NCBI RefSeq assembly: GCF_016195855.1
Contig: NZ_JACPYU010000015.1
Span: 1-64,000 of the forward strand
DNA from: Aquabacterium sp.
Lineage (GTDB): Bacteria; Pseudomonadota; Gammaproteobacteria; Burkholderiales; Burkholderiaceae_C
Direction: 5' to 3'
Length of the DNA stretch: 64,000 nt
Part shown: one piece after another, positions 29,576-38,904 of the stretch
Layout of the letters: each line of letters starts with the position of its first letter
Position numbering within the stretch: position 1 is the first letter of the stretch
Notes under the pieces: generated by a model
What the model was told of the DNA's origin: nothing
The model's input: only the letters and a program-made list of their open reading frames with translations
The model's database searches: none
Position numbers and translations under genes: made by a program

Positions 29576-31261
29576 ATGTCTGAATCTTTTGCCGCCCTTT
29601 TTGAAGAGTCGCTGCAACGTGCCAATATGCGCACGGGCGAAGTCATCACCGCTGAGGTGGTGGCCGTCGAACACAACTTCGTGGTGGTTAACGCCGGCCT
29701 GAAGTCCGAGGCTTATGTGCCTATCGACGAGTTCCGCAACGACCAGGGCGAGATCGAAGTCCAAGTGGGCGACTTCGTGTCGGTGGCAGTTGACGCCATC
29801 GAAAACGGCTACGGCGACACCATCCTGTCGCGCGACAAGGCCAAGCGTCTGGCCTCGTGGCTGTCTCTGGAAACCGCACTGGAGTCTGGCGACTTCGTGA
29901 CCGGTACCGTCAATGGCAAGGTCAAGGGCGGCCTGACCGTGCTGGTCAACGGCATCCGTGCCTTCCTGCCTGGTTCTTTGCTCGATACGCGCCCTGTCAA
30001 GGACATGTCGCCGTTCGAAGGCAAGACCATGGAGTTCAAGGTCATCAAGCTGGACCGCAAGCGCAACAACGTCGTGCTGTCGCGCCGTGCTGTGGTCGAA
30101 GCTTCGATGGGCGAAGAGCGCGCCAAGCTGATGGAAACGCTGCGCGAAGGCGCGATCGTTCAAGGCGTGGTCAAGAACATCACCGAATACGGTGCCTTCG
30201 TGGACCTGGGCGGTATCGACGGCCTGCTGCACATCACCGACATGGCATGGCGCCGTGTCCGTCACCCCTCCGAAGTGGTGACGGTTGGTCAGGAACTGAC
30301 CGCCAAGGTCCTGAAGTTCGACGCCGAGAAGAACCGCGTCTCGCTGGGCCTGAAGCAAATGGGCGACGATCCCTGGGTTGGCGTTGCACGCCGTTACCCT
30401 GCCGGCACCCGTCTGTTCGGCAAGGTCACCAACATCGCTGACTACGGCGCTTTCGTCGAGATCGAACCCGGCATCGAAGGCCTGGTGCACGTCTCCGAAA
30501 TGGACTGGACCAACAAGAACATCGCTCCCAACAAGATCGTCAACCTGGGCGACGAAGTGGAAGTCATGGTCCTGGAAATCGACGAAGACAAGCGTCGCAT
30601 CTCCCTGGGCATGAAGCAGTGCAAGCCGAACCCATGGGACGACTTCGCTCAGAACTTCAACCGTGGTGACAAGGTCAAGGGCCCCGTCAAGTCGATCACC
30701 GACTTCGGCGTGTTCGTTGGTCTGGCCGCTGGTATCGACGGCCTGGTGCACCTGTCCGACCTGTCCTGGAACGAGCCTGGCGAAGCCGCCGTGCGCAACT
30801 ACAAGAAGGGCCAGGAAGTTGAAGCCATCGTTCTGGCCATCGACGTCGAGCGTGAGCGCATCTCCCTGGGCATCAAGCAGCTGGACAGCGACCCCTTCAC
30901 CAACTTCACGACCCTGAACGACCGTGGCGCCACCGTCACCGGCACCGTCAAGACCGTGGATGCCAAGGGTGCCGAAATCACCCTGGGTGAAGACATCATC
31001 GGCTACCTGCGCGCTTCGGAAATCAGCCGTGACCGCGTTGAAGACGCTCGCAACGTGCTGAAGGAAGGCGACGAAGTCACCGCCCTGATCATCAACGTGG
31101 ACCGCAAGACCCGTTCGATTCAACTGTCGATCAAGGCCAAGGACAACGTCGAGCAGCAAGAAGCCATGCAGTCCCTGCGCAGCGAAACCACCAAGGAAGG
31201 CGCCGGCACCACCAGCCTGGGCGCCCTGCTGAAGGCCAAGCTGGACCAGAACAACGGTTAA
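29576..31261 (+). CDS. rpsA: 30S ribosomal protein S1
   Basis: A 561-residue protein built of six S1 OB-fold repeats, recognised by recurrent blocks such as [53 protein letters not shown] and [27 protein letters not shown]. It captures mRNA on the ribosome. Start ATG 29576 ([13 protein letters not shown]) with AGGAA upstream is the family start. Codons are visibly biased as in highly expressed genes. Followed by a hairpin and ihfB. Confidence 0.98.
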   Translation: MSESFAALFEESLQRANMRTGEVITAEVVAVEHNFVVVNAGLKSEAYVPIDEFRNDQGEIEVQVGDFVSVAVDAIENGYGDTILSRDKAKRLASWLSLETALESGDFVTGTVNGKVKGGLTVLVNGIRAFLPGSLLDTRPVKDMSPFEGKTMEFKVIKLDRKRNNVVLSRRAVVEASMGEERAKLMETLREGAIVQGVVKNITEYGAFVDLGGIDGLLHITDMAWRRVRHPSEVVTVGQELTAKVLKFDAEKNRVSLGLKQMGDDPWVGVARRYPAGTRLFGKVTNIADYGAFVEIEPGIEGLVHVSEMDWTNKNIAPNKIVNLGDEVEVMVLEIDEDKRRISLGMKQCKPNPWDDFAQNFNRGDKVKGPVKSITDFGVFVGLAAGIDGLVHLSDLSWNEPGEAAVRNYKKGQEVEAIVLAIDVERERISLGIKQLDSDPFTNFTTLNDRGATVTGTVKTVDAKGAEITLGEDIIGYLRASEISRDRVEDARNVLKEGDEVTALIINVDRKTRSIQLSIKAKDNVEQQEAMQSLRSETTKEGAGTTSLGALLKAKLDQNNG

Positions 31262-31333
31262 TCCGTTTGTTCAGCAACACCCGTGCAAACGGCCCTCAAG
31301 GCCTGATGCATCGGGGGTTGTGATGAGCGTGGC

Positions 31334-31375
31334 AAAGCCCTGGATCCTGGTCCTGCCAGGTTGAAGGGGCTTTTT
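31334..31375 (+). terminator. Probable terminator between rpsA and ihfB
   Basis: AAAGCCCC-like left arm (31334-31340) and GGGGCTTTTT (31366-31375) can pair around a ~25-nt internal region that itself holds a small CCTGG/CCAGG stem. A run of five Ts follows. Confidence 0.6.
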
Positions 31376-31417
31376 GCTGATGCTCATCACAGCCTCACGA
31401 ATTCCCGCCGTCCCCCT

Positions 31418-31732
31418 ATGACCCGTTCCGATCTCGTGGCCAGACTGGCCGAGCGCTTTGGGCAACTCACCCAACGCGACGCCGAATTCGCCGTCAAGAC
31501 CATCCTGGACGCGATGTCCGAAGCGCTGGCCAAAGGCCATCGCATCGAGATCCGTGGTTTCGGCAGTTTTTCGATCAACCGCCGCCCGCCCCGCATGGGC
31601 CGTAACCCGCGCTCGGGCGAGCAGGTGTTGATCCCCGAAAAACTGGTGCCGCACTTCAAACCTGGCAAGGCCCTGCGCGAAGGCGTGGATAAGGTGGATA
31701 CTCTCGTCCAACAAGACACACTCAAGAGCTGA
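31418..31732 (+). CDS. ihfB: Integration host factor subunit beta
   Basis: A 104-residue HU/IHF DNA-bending protein. Motifs: [26 protein letters not shown], and the beta-arm segment [27 protein letters not shown]. The arm sequence and position behind rpsA identify IHF beta. The C-terminus ([13 protein letters not shown]) is slightly longer than in E. coli. It would bend DNA at sigma-54 promoters such as glnK in this window. ATG 31418 is the homology start. Confidence 0.96.
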   Translation: MTRSDLVARLAERFGQLTQRDAEFAVKTILDAMSEALAKGHRIEIRGFGSFSINRRPPRMGRNPRSGEQVLIPEKLVPHFKPGKALREGVDKVDTLVQQDTLKS

Positions 31733-31740
31733 ACACCCTC

Positions 31741-32109
31741 ATGCGAGCATTGAACTGGTTGTGGCGCGGCCTGTTGTTCTTCATCCTGTTCGCGTTCGCG
31801 CTGAACAACCAGCATGTGGTGGAGTTGAAATGGCTGCTGGGCTACAGCTGGCAGGCACCCATGGTGTTCGTCGTGCTGGGCGTGTTTGCACTGGGTTGCG
31901 TGACCGGCGTGCTGGCCATGTTGCCCAGCTGGTGGCGCCACCGCCGCGAGGCCCGCAACCGCCAGTTGCTCTTGCCCGAGCCAGTCAGCAAGCAGGCCGC
32001 CCCCACGCCGTTCGACAGTGGCCCGACGACCCGCTCCGGCCCACCCACCCTGCCCGCAGAACTGCCCTTCCCGCCCGACATGCCCGCGCCGCGCAAGCCG
32101 GCGAAGTGA
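31741..32109 (+). CDS. lapA: LapA domain membrane protein
   Basis: A 122-residue inner-membrane protein with two transmembrane helices (residues ~4-22 and ~40-60) and the LapA-type NNQ motif after the first helix, then a Pro-rich cytoplasmic tail. LapA (YciS) works with LapB in controlling lipopolysaccharide assembly through turnover of LpxC; function assumed from the adjacent lapB. It is 8 bp after ihfB. Confidence 0.88.
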   Translation: MRALNWLWRGLLFFILFAFALNNQHVVELKWLLGYSWQAPMVFVVLGVFALGCVTGVLAMLPSWWRHRREARNRQLLLPEPVSKQAAPTPFDSGPTTRSGPPTLPAELPFPPDMPAPRKPAK

Positions 32110-32139
32110 TGGACCTTGTGATCGGCAAAGCGACCCCCG

Positions 32140-33297
32140 ATGGAATTTGACCTCTACTGGCTGCTGCTGGCCTTCCCCATTGTTTTCCTGCTGGGCTGGA
32201 GCGCCTCGCGCCTGGACCTGAGGCAACTCAAGCGGGAAGACCGCGCCTCGCCACAAGCCTACTTCAAGGGCCTGAACCTGCTGCTCAACGAACAGCAGGA
32301 CAAGGCGATCGACGCCTTCATCGAAGCCGTCCAGCATGATCCGGACACCTCCGACCTGCACTTCGCACTGGGCAACCTGTTCCGCCGCCGCGGCGAGTAC
32401 GAGCGCGCCATCCGCGTGCACCAGCACCTGCTGGCGCGCGCCGACCTCAAGCGCGACGAGCGCGAACGTGCGCAGCATGCGCTGGCCCATGACTTCATGA
32501 AAGCGGGCCTGTTCGACCGTGCCGAAGAAGCCTTCAAGGCGCTGGAGGGCACCGCCTTCTCCACGGACGCCCGACTGGCCCTGCTCTCGCTCAACGAGCG
32601 TTCGCGCAACTGGCACCCGGCCATTGAAGTGGCCCGCCAGCTGGAGGCCGCCGGCACCGGCTCCTTCTCGCAGCGCATGGCCCATCACTGGTGTGAAATC
32701 GCCCAGGAGGCCGATGCGCGTGGCCGCGTTGAAGAGGCCGACCAGGCTTTGATGCGTGCACGAGAAGCCGCACCACAGTCCGCTCGCCCATTGGTCATCC
32801 AGGGCCAACGCATGGTTCGGCAAGGACAACACGACAAGGCCTTGCGCGCATGGGACGAGCTGATGGCCAAGCAGCCACAGGCCTTCTCGCTGATCGCCAT
32901 GGACTACGCCAAATCGGCGCTGGCCTGCGGTGAAGACAAGGCCGCCCTGGACAAGCTGCAAAGCCTGTATGCCCAGGTGCCTTCGGTGGATGTGCTGCTC
33001 GCGCTCAACAGCCTGCAGCCCGACCCGGTTGCGCGTCGCAAGGCCCTGATGGCCCACATGAGTGCACAGCCTTCGCTGTCAGCGGCACAAGGCCTCATCC
33101 GCGAGCGCCTGAGCACGCATGTGGCGCTGGACGAGCCCGAGATCGAGCGCATGCAGGTGGCCATGGCCACGGCCGCCAAGCCGCTGCAACGCTACCGCTG
33201 CGCCGCCTGCGGCTTCGAGAGCCAGCACTACTTCTGGCAATGCCCGGGCTGCCAGGGCTGGGACACCTACCCGCCCCGGCGCCTGGAAGATCAGTGA
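32140..33297 (+). CDS. lapB: LapB (YciM) TPR and rubredoxin-like LPS regulator
   Basis: A 385-residue protein. Residues 1-20 are a membrane anchor (YWLLLAFPIVFLLGWSAS). TPR repeats follow (DTSDLHFALGNLFRRRGEYERAIRVHQ and similar). The C-terminus is a rubredoxin-type metal domain with two CxxC pairs (YRCAACGFES ... WQCPGCQGWDTY). In enterobacteria LapB adapts FtsH to LpxC and organises LPS synthesis. Its stop interlocks with that of the convergent copper chaperone gene (TCAGTGA, 33291-33297). Confidence 0.95.
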   Translation: MEFDLYWLLLAFPIVFLLGWSASRLDLRQLKREDRASPQAYFKGLNLLLNEQQDKAIDAFIEAVQHDPDTSDLHFALGNLFRRRGEYERAIRVHQHLLARADLKRDERERAQHALAHDFMKAGLFDRAEEAFKALEGTAFSTDARLALLSLNERSRNWHPAIEVARQLEAAGTGSFSQRMAHHWCEIAQEADARGRVEEADQALMRAREAAPQSARPLVIQGQRMVRQGQHDKALRAWDELMAKQPQAFSLIAMDYAKSALACGEDKAALDKLQSLYAQVPSVDVLLALNSLQPDPVARRKALMAHMSAQPSLSAAQGLIRERLSTHVALDEPEIERMQVAMATAAKPLQRYRCAACGFESQHYFWQCPGCQGWDTYPPRRLEDQ

Positions 33298-33893
33298 GCC
33301 TCGTGCATCGGGCTCTGGTGCATGTGGTTGTGCTTCATGCCGGGCTGCGCAGCTGAGGCCCCACTGGCTGCGGGTGCCATCGTCATCGAACCCGACTTGA
33401 CTGGCACCTTGACTTCCTGCGTCAGGGGCTTGCCATCGGCGGCGCGCAGCTTGAGCGTGAGCGCCACTTCATCACCTTCCTTGAGTTGCCGCTTGAGGCC
33501 CATCAGCATGAGGTGATGGCCGTCCATGCCGGGGCGCAACTCGACGGCCTGGCCTGCAGGCAAAGGCAGTGATGGCACGGCGTGCATGCGCATCACATTG
33601 CCGTCCATGGCCATTTCATGCAGTTCGCTTTCGGCGGCCACGCTGGTGCTGAAGCCCACCAGCGTCAGCGGCTGGGTCGCGGTCAGGCTCATGAACCCCC
33701 CCGTGCCGCTTTGCCCTTTGACGGTGGCGCGGATCCAGGCCCCCTCCACCTTCACCAAGGCTTCAGCTGGCTTGACGGCAGCAGCAGGCTTGCCGGCCGC
33801 CAGCGCGTGCTGCGGAGCGGCCATCACAGCCAGAGCCGCGAGCGCAAGGGCGCGCATGAACGAAGGGAAACGAGAAGGCGAGCGGCGATGCAT
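33291..33893 (-). CDS. PCu(A)C periplasmic copper chaperone
   Basis: A 200-residue exported protein. A basic N-terminus and hydrophobic core (MRALALAALAVMAAPQHALA) form the signal; an internal ATG a few codons in could also start it. The DUF461/PCuAC domain has the Cu(I) ligand set H-x-M ... M ... H-x-M (LHEMAMDGNVMRM, then GHHLMLMGL). The C-terminus is an extra Met/His-rich tail (KHNHMHQSPMHEAH) likely to bind more copper. Such proteins deliver copper to cytochrome oxidase. No Sco or oxidase gene is adjacent. Overlaps lapB by 7 bp tail to tail. Confidence 0.92.
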   Translation of the reverse strand: MHRRSPSRFPSFMRALALAALAVMAAPQHALAAGKPAAAVKPAEALVKVEGAWIRATVKGQSGTGGFMSLTATQPLTLVGFSTSVAAESELHEMAMDGNVMRMHAVPSLPLPAGQAVELRPGMDGHHLMLMGLKRQLKEGDEVALTLKLRAADGKPLTQEVKVPVKSGSMTMAPAASGASAAQPGMKHNHMHQSPMHEAH

Positions 33894-33938
33894 CTGAAGT
33901 GCTCCTGGTTGCCAAGTGACAAGGGGTGACGCCAGAGT

Positions 33939-34763
33939 CTAGCGGTAACGCGTGGGCATCCCTCGCACATAGGCATCCCACAATTCACGATAGTCCTGCG
34001 TCTGCTTGAACGCTTTCATCGCCCGGTCGAAGTCGCCCGACTGCCCGGCCAGACGCCCCGCCTTGGGAAAGGCCACATACGCCAGCGTTCTGTTCAAGGG
34101 AGGGGCCAGCAAGACGACATCATCCAGATGCCCCAACTCGCGCAACTCGTGCACGGCGGTCATCTCATTTTCGATGGCAGCATCAAAACGCCCGGCCAGC
34201 AACTTCATCAGGTTCAAGCGTGCATCGCTGGCCTCATCCACATGAGCCCATGGCGCGCGCCGCAGCACCTCGAAGCGTTCATCCACCGCCTTGTCGCGGT
34301 ACAGGCCCACACTGTGTTGCCGCATGAAGGCTTCCAGGTTGCCGTCATATTGAATGCCACGCCCCTTCAGCACCACCAGCACATTGGCACGCATTTGCAC
34401 CGGCTCTTGCGGAAAGACAAGAAAGGTCTCGTAGTCTGCACGCTTGAGCACGGTGTAGACCAGATCGCAGTCGCCACGCTTGGCCTGATCCACCACCCGC
34501 ACCCACGGCATGTATCGGATGTCGAGTGCCCACCCCAGCCTCAAGGCCACGGCTTGCAAAATCTCTGTGGCATGCCCCGAGGGCTTGCCGCGTGCATCCG
34601 GCATGGTGTGTGGCGCCAGGGGCAAACTGCACGCGACAAAATGCGCTGGCGCCGGATTGGGGGCGGTCTTCGAGGGCAAGGCCTGCGCAGACGACATCGG
34701 CGTGAAACCGATCAGCGCCAGGAGGCAAGCAGCAAGTCGGCCATCACGCGACAGACCTGCCAT
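33939..34763 (-). CDS. Periplasmic solute-binding protein, family 3-like
   Basis: A 274-residue exported protein (signal around MAGLSRDGRLAACLLALIGF ... SSAQA) with the two-lobe amino-acid-binding-protein fold: SGHATEILQAVALRLGWALDIRYMPWVRV, GDCDLVYTVLKRADYE, AIENEMTAVHELRE. No ABC permease or ATPase adjoins it, so it may be an orphan binding or sensory protein; ligand unknown. ATG 34763 is chosen for the signal peptide and GGGTG site upstream. The frame beyond it to 34991 overlaps comM and looks non-coding. Confidence 0.82.
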   Translation of the reverse strand: MAGLSRDGRLAACLLALIGFTPMSSAQALPSKTAPNPAPAHFVACSLPLAPHTMPDARGKPSGHATEILQAVALRLGWALDIRYMPWVRVVDQAKRGDCDLVYTVLKRADYETFLVFPQEPVQMRANVLVVLKGRGIQYDGNLEAFMRQHSVGLYRDKAVDERFEVLRRAPWAHVDEASDARLNLMKLLAGRFDAAIENEMTAVHELRELGHLDDVVLLAPPLNRTLAYVAFPKAGRLAGQSGDFDRAMKAFKQTQDYRELWDAYVRGMPTRYR

Positions 34764-34843
34764 GTTCACCCGTGATTCACCCACATTGCCACCCCACGCA
34801 TCTCGCGCATTCAACGGCCCGATGCAGGGCACTATATCAACAG

Positions 34844-36376
34844 TCAGGGCAGGTGAAGTACACGCCGGTACTGGATGGCCTCGGCCATGTGCGCCTGCAA
34901 GATGGCCTCCGAGCCGGCCAGGTCCGCGATGGTGCGCGCCAGCTTGAGCACGCGGTGGAAGGCGCGGCCAGACCACCCCAGGCGCGCGCACGCTGCCTGC
35001 AGGAAGGCCGAGGCAGCAGGTGCTGGCTGCGCGTGCTCGTCCAGCAAGCTGCCGGTGAGGTCCACATTGAGCACGCCTTGCCGCGCACGCTGGCGTTCAC
35101 GCGCCTGCGACACGCGTTTTGCAACCTCGGTGCTGGCTTCGCCGTCCGGGCTGTTGGCCAGGACATCGGGCGCCACGGCAGGCACCTCGATCTGCACGTC
35201 CACGCGGTCCAGCAAGGGGCCACTGAGCCGCGCCTGATAGCGCGCCACCTGGTCGGGCGTGCAACGACAGGCTTTGAGCGGGTTGCCGAAATGGCCGCAA
35301 GGGCAAGGGTTCATCGCACCGAGCAACTGGAAGCGCGCCGGGAAGTCGTGCCGGCGCGCGGCGCGGGCAATCGTGATGTGGCCAGTTTCCAGCGGCTCAC
35401 GCAGGGCCTCCAGGGCGGCACGAGGGAATTCGGGCAACTCATCCAGGAAGAGGATGCCGTGGTGGGCCAGCGAAATCTCACCCGGGCGTGGCGGCGAGCC
35501 CCCACCCACCAGGGCCACGGATGACGCCGTGTGGTGCGGGCTGCGCACCAGGCGCTGGCGCCAGCGCTGGGCGTCAAAGCAGCCAGCCAGGCTGAGCACG
35601 GCCGCTGACTCCAGCGCCTCGTCATCGGTCAAGGAGGGCAGCAAACCAGCAAAGCGCTGGGCCAGCATGGATTTGCCGGTGCCTGGGGGCCCGACCATCA
35701 GCAGGCTGTGCCCACCGGCCGCAGCCACCTCCAGCGCCCTTTTGGCCGCGGTCTGGCCCTTGACCTCTTTGAGATCAGGCACGATCACGGTCGACGCTGT
35801 GGGCTCATTGGCCCTGGCCCGCACCAGATCGGCGCCATTGCCTTGGCCATCCGGGCGCAAGGCCTCGACCACGTCCATCAAATGCGCTGCACCGTAAAGC
35901 CGCACGCCATCCACCAGGGCCGCCTCGGCCGCGCTGGCCTGTGGCAACACCAGGCCCCGTGGTCGCGGGCCCCCGGCGGCGCGGCGCAAGGCCAGCGCCA
36001 TGGGCAAGGCACCCCGCACCGGGCGCAACTCGCCACCCAGCGACAACTCGCCGGCAAACTCCAGCTCGGCCAGCCTGGCCGCGTCCACATGCCCCATGGC
36101 GGCCAGAATGCCCAGCGCGATCGGCAAATCAAAACGCCCGGATTCCTTGGGCAGGTCCGCTGGGGCCAGGTTGACGGTGATCCGCTTGTTGAACGGGAAT
36201 TCCAGCCCTGAATTGCTCAGTGCCGCCCGAACCCGCTCGCGCGCCTCCTTGACCTCCGTGTCAGCCAGGCCCACCAGGGTGAACGAGGGTAGCCCATTGG
36301 CCAGATGCACCTCAACGGTGACTTCGGGCGCCTTCAGGCCGTCAAGCGCGCGACTGTGAACGATTGCCAGTGACAT
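34844..36376 (-). CDS. comM: ComM/YifB Mg-chelatase-like AAA+ ATPase
   Basis: A 510-residue ATPase. N-terminal Lon-protease-like fold (MSLAIVHSRALDGLKAPEVTVEVHL ... FDLPIALGILAAMG), Walker A GPPGTGKSM, Walker B GILFLDELPEF, and the C-terminal Mg_chelatase region (GAMNPCPCGHFGNPLKACRC). ComM is a helicase that promotes branch migration in natural transformation, so its presence hints that the organism or its lineage can take up DNA. It is divergent from glnK across a 319-bp regulatory region. Confidence 0.95.
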   Translation of the reverse strand: MSLAIVHSRALDGLKAPEVTVEVHLANGLPSFTLVGLADTEVKEARERVRAALSNSGLEFPFNKRITVNLAPADLPKESGRFDLPIALGILAAMGHVDAARLAELEFAGELSLGGELRPVRGALPMALALRRAAGGPRPRGLVLPQASAAEAALVDGVRLYGAAHLMDVVEALRPDGQGNGADLVRARANEPTASTVIVPDLKEVKGQTAAKRALEVAAAGGHSLLMVGPPGTGKSMLAQRFAGLLPSLTDDEALESAAVLSLAGCFDAQRWRQRLVRSPHHTASSVALVGGGSPPRPGEISLAHHGILFLDELPEFPRAALEALREPLETGHITIARAARRHDFPARFQLLGAMNPCPCGHFGNPLKACRCTPDQVARYQARLSGPLLDRVDVQIEVPAVAPDVLANSPDGEASTEVAKRVSQARERQRARQGVLNVDLTGSLLDEHAQPAPAASAFLQAACARLGWSGRAFHRVLKLARTIADLAGSEAILQAHMAEAIQYRRVLHLP

Positions 36377-36492
36377 GGGATGGATGCGTCATATCGGTGA
36401 ACCGCCGAATTGTCCTGACCCAGGACTGACGCAAAGCCCCCCTGATGGGCCCCACTGAAGAGCGATTGGTCGGAAACCGGACACAGGCAAAA

Positions 36493-36507
36493 GCACCAAT
36501 GTTGTGC
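36493..36507 (+). promoter_or_regulatory. NtrC box 1 upstream of glnK
   Basis: GCAC-CAATGTT-GTGC matches the NtrC dyad GCAC-N7-GTGC. Its centre is about 140 bp upstream of the sigma-54 promoter, typical of an enhancer site. Confidence 0.75.
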
Positions 36508-36518
36508 ACAATTTTTAA

Positions 36519-37034
<516 letters not shown>

Positions 37035-37133
37035 TCCCCAGGCCTCACGCCTGACCCCCATTCCCCTTTTTGTGGCCCACACCTGATAGGTGTGTGTGCT
37101 GTGCTCACCTATCTGATTCCAAGAGGCATCTTC

Positions 37134-38675
37134 ATGAGAAAGCTCATTGCGTCCATCGCGCTGGGGCTGGCCGCCTTCGGTCTACTGGGCGTCTCGCACG
37201 CTCAGGACGCCGCTGCGTCCGCGCCCGTCGCCGCTTCGGCGGCCGCTGAAGCCACCGCACCTGCGTCGGCCCCCGTTGCAGCTCCTGCTGCTGCACCCGC
37301 TGCGTCCGAAGCAGCGTCGGCCGCCGCCGCACCTGCCCCCGTGCCCAACAAGGGCGACACGATCTGGATGATGGTCTCCACGCTGCTGGTGATCCTGATG
37401 ACGGTTCCCGGCCTGGCCCTGTTCTACGGCGGCCTGGTGCGCAGCAAGAACATGCTGTCCGTGCTGATGCAGGTGATGGTGACCTTCTCGCTGATCGTCG
37501 TGTTGTGGTTCGTTTACGGCTACAGCCTGGCCTTCACCGAAGGTAACGCCTTCATCGGTGGCATGGATCGCCTGTTCATGAAGGGCATCTGGGACAACGT
37601 CGCTGGTACGTTCGCACCTGCCGCCACCTTCAGCAAGGGTGTCTACATCCCCGAGATCGTGTTCGCTGCCTTCCAGGCCACGTTCGCCGGCATCACCTGC
37701 TGCCTGATCGTCGGCGCATTCGCTGAACGCATCAAATTCTCGGCCGTGCTGCTGTTCATGGTGCTGTGGTTCACCTTCAGCTACGCCCCGATCGCGCACA
37801 TGGTCTGGTTCTGGATGGGCCCTGACGCTTACGCCTCCAAGGACGTGGTCGACGCCATGAACGGCAAGGCCGGCCTGATCTGGCAATGGGGCGCGCTGGA
37901 CTTCGCCGGCGGTACCGTGGTGCACATCAACGCCGCTGTGGCTGGCCTGGTGGGTGCCTATATGGTTGGCAAGCGCATTGGTTACGGCAAGGAATCCTTC
38001 ACGCCTCACTCGCTGACGCTGACCATGGTTGGTGCCTCGCTGCTGTGGGTGGGCTGGTTCGGCTTCAACGCCGGCTCCGCACTGGAAGCCAACGGTTTCG
38101 CCGCCCTGGCCTTCATCAACACCTTTGTCGCCACCGCTGCCGCTGTGCTGGGCTGGTGCCTGGGTGAGAGCCTGCTCAAGGGCAAGGCTTCGATGCTGGG
38201 TGCTGCTTCGGGTGCTGTGGCCGGTCTGGTCGCCATCACGCCGGCAGCCGGTAACGTCGGTATCGGCGGCGCCGTGATCATCGGCTTGCTGGCTGGACTG
38301 ATCTGCCTGTGGGGCGTGACAGGCCTGAAGAAGCTGCTGGGTGCAGACGACTCCCTGGACGTGTTCGGCGTGCACGGCGTCGGCGGTATCTTCGGTGCGC
38401 TGGCAACCGGCGTGTTCAACTCGCCCAACCTGGGTGGCCCCTCCACGGTGGCTGACTGGGTCACGGTGACCATGACCACCCCGACCGAGTTCTCGATCTC
38501 GAGCCAGTTGCTGGTTCAAGCCAAGGCCGTCGGCCTGACCATCGTGTGGTCGGCTGTCGTCTCCCTGATCGCCTACAAGATCGTTGACCTGGTGATCGGC
38601 CTGCGTGTTCCTGAAGAGGAAGAGCGCGAAGGCCTGGACATCACCTCGCACGGCGAAACGGCGTATCACAAGTGA
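37134..38675 (+). CDS. amtB: Ammonium transporter AmtB
   Basis: A 513-residue channel. A signal peptide (MRKLIASIALGLAAFGLLGVSHAQ) is followed by an unusual ~55-residue Ala/Pro/Ser low-complexity stretch before the first of 11 transmembrane helices (TIWMMVSTLLVILMTVPGLALFYGGLVR). Channel motifs include WGALDFAGGTVVHINAAVAGLV with the conserved His of the pore, and GVHGVGGIFGALATGVF. ATG 37134 has AAGAGG upstream. A small stem-loop (37078-37094) lies in the glnK-amtB gap. Cotranscribed with glnK. Confidence 0.96.
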   Translation: MRKLIASIALGLAAFGLLGVSHAQDAAASAPVAASAAAEATAPASAPVAAPAAAPAASEAASAAAAPAPVPNKGDTIWMMVSTLLVILMTVPGLALFYGGLVRSKNMLSVLMQVMVTFSLIVVLWFVYGYSLAFTEGNAFIGGMDRLFMKGIWDNVAGTFAPAATFSKGVYIPEIVFAAFQATFAGITCCLIVGAFAERIKFSAVLLFMVLWFTFSYAPIAHMVWFWMGPDAYASKDVVDAMNGKAGLIWQWGALDFAGGTVVHINAAVAGLVGAYMVGKRIGYGKESFTPHSLTLTMVGASLLWVGWFGFNAGSALEANGFAALAFINTFVATAAAVLGWCLGESLLKGKASMLGAASGAVAGLVAITPAAGNVGIGGAVIIGLLAGLICLWGVTGLKKLLGADDSLDVFGVHGVGGIFGALATGVFNSPNLGGPSTVADWVTVTMTTPTEFSISSQLLVQAKAVGLTIVWSAVVSLIAYKIVDLVIGLRVPEEEEREGLDITSHGETAYHK

Positions 38676-38724
38676 TCACCCGCCGAGGTGGCCAGAAAGG
38701 GCTGCCTCCGGTGGTGCAACAAGG

Positions 38725-38748
38725 GGCTGCCTTCGGGCAGCCTTTTTG
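38725..38748 (+). terminator. Rho-independent terminator after amtB
   Basis: GGCTGCC-TTC-GGGCAGCC followed by TTTTTGTTTT. A GC-rich hairpin with clear T run 50 bp after the amtB stop. Confidence 0.92.
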
Positions 38749-38904
38749 TTTTGGGGACCGCTCAGGGGCTGCCACGAATCGCCCCGCGCCGCTCACCCGG
38801 CACAAAATGGCCAGAACCAATGCGCTCAGGCCTTGAATAAGCGCATACCCGCCCCGAACTTGCTACGATCCCTCATAAACACAGCCACAACGCCCCGCTC
38901 CACC

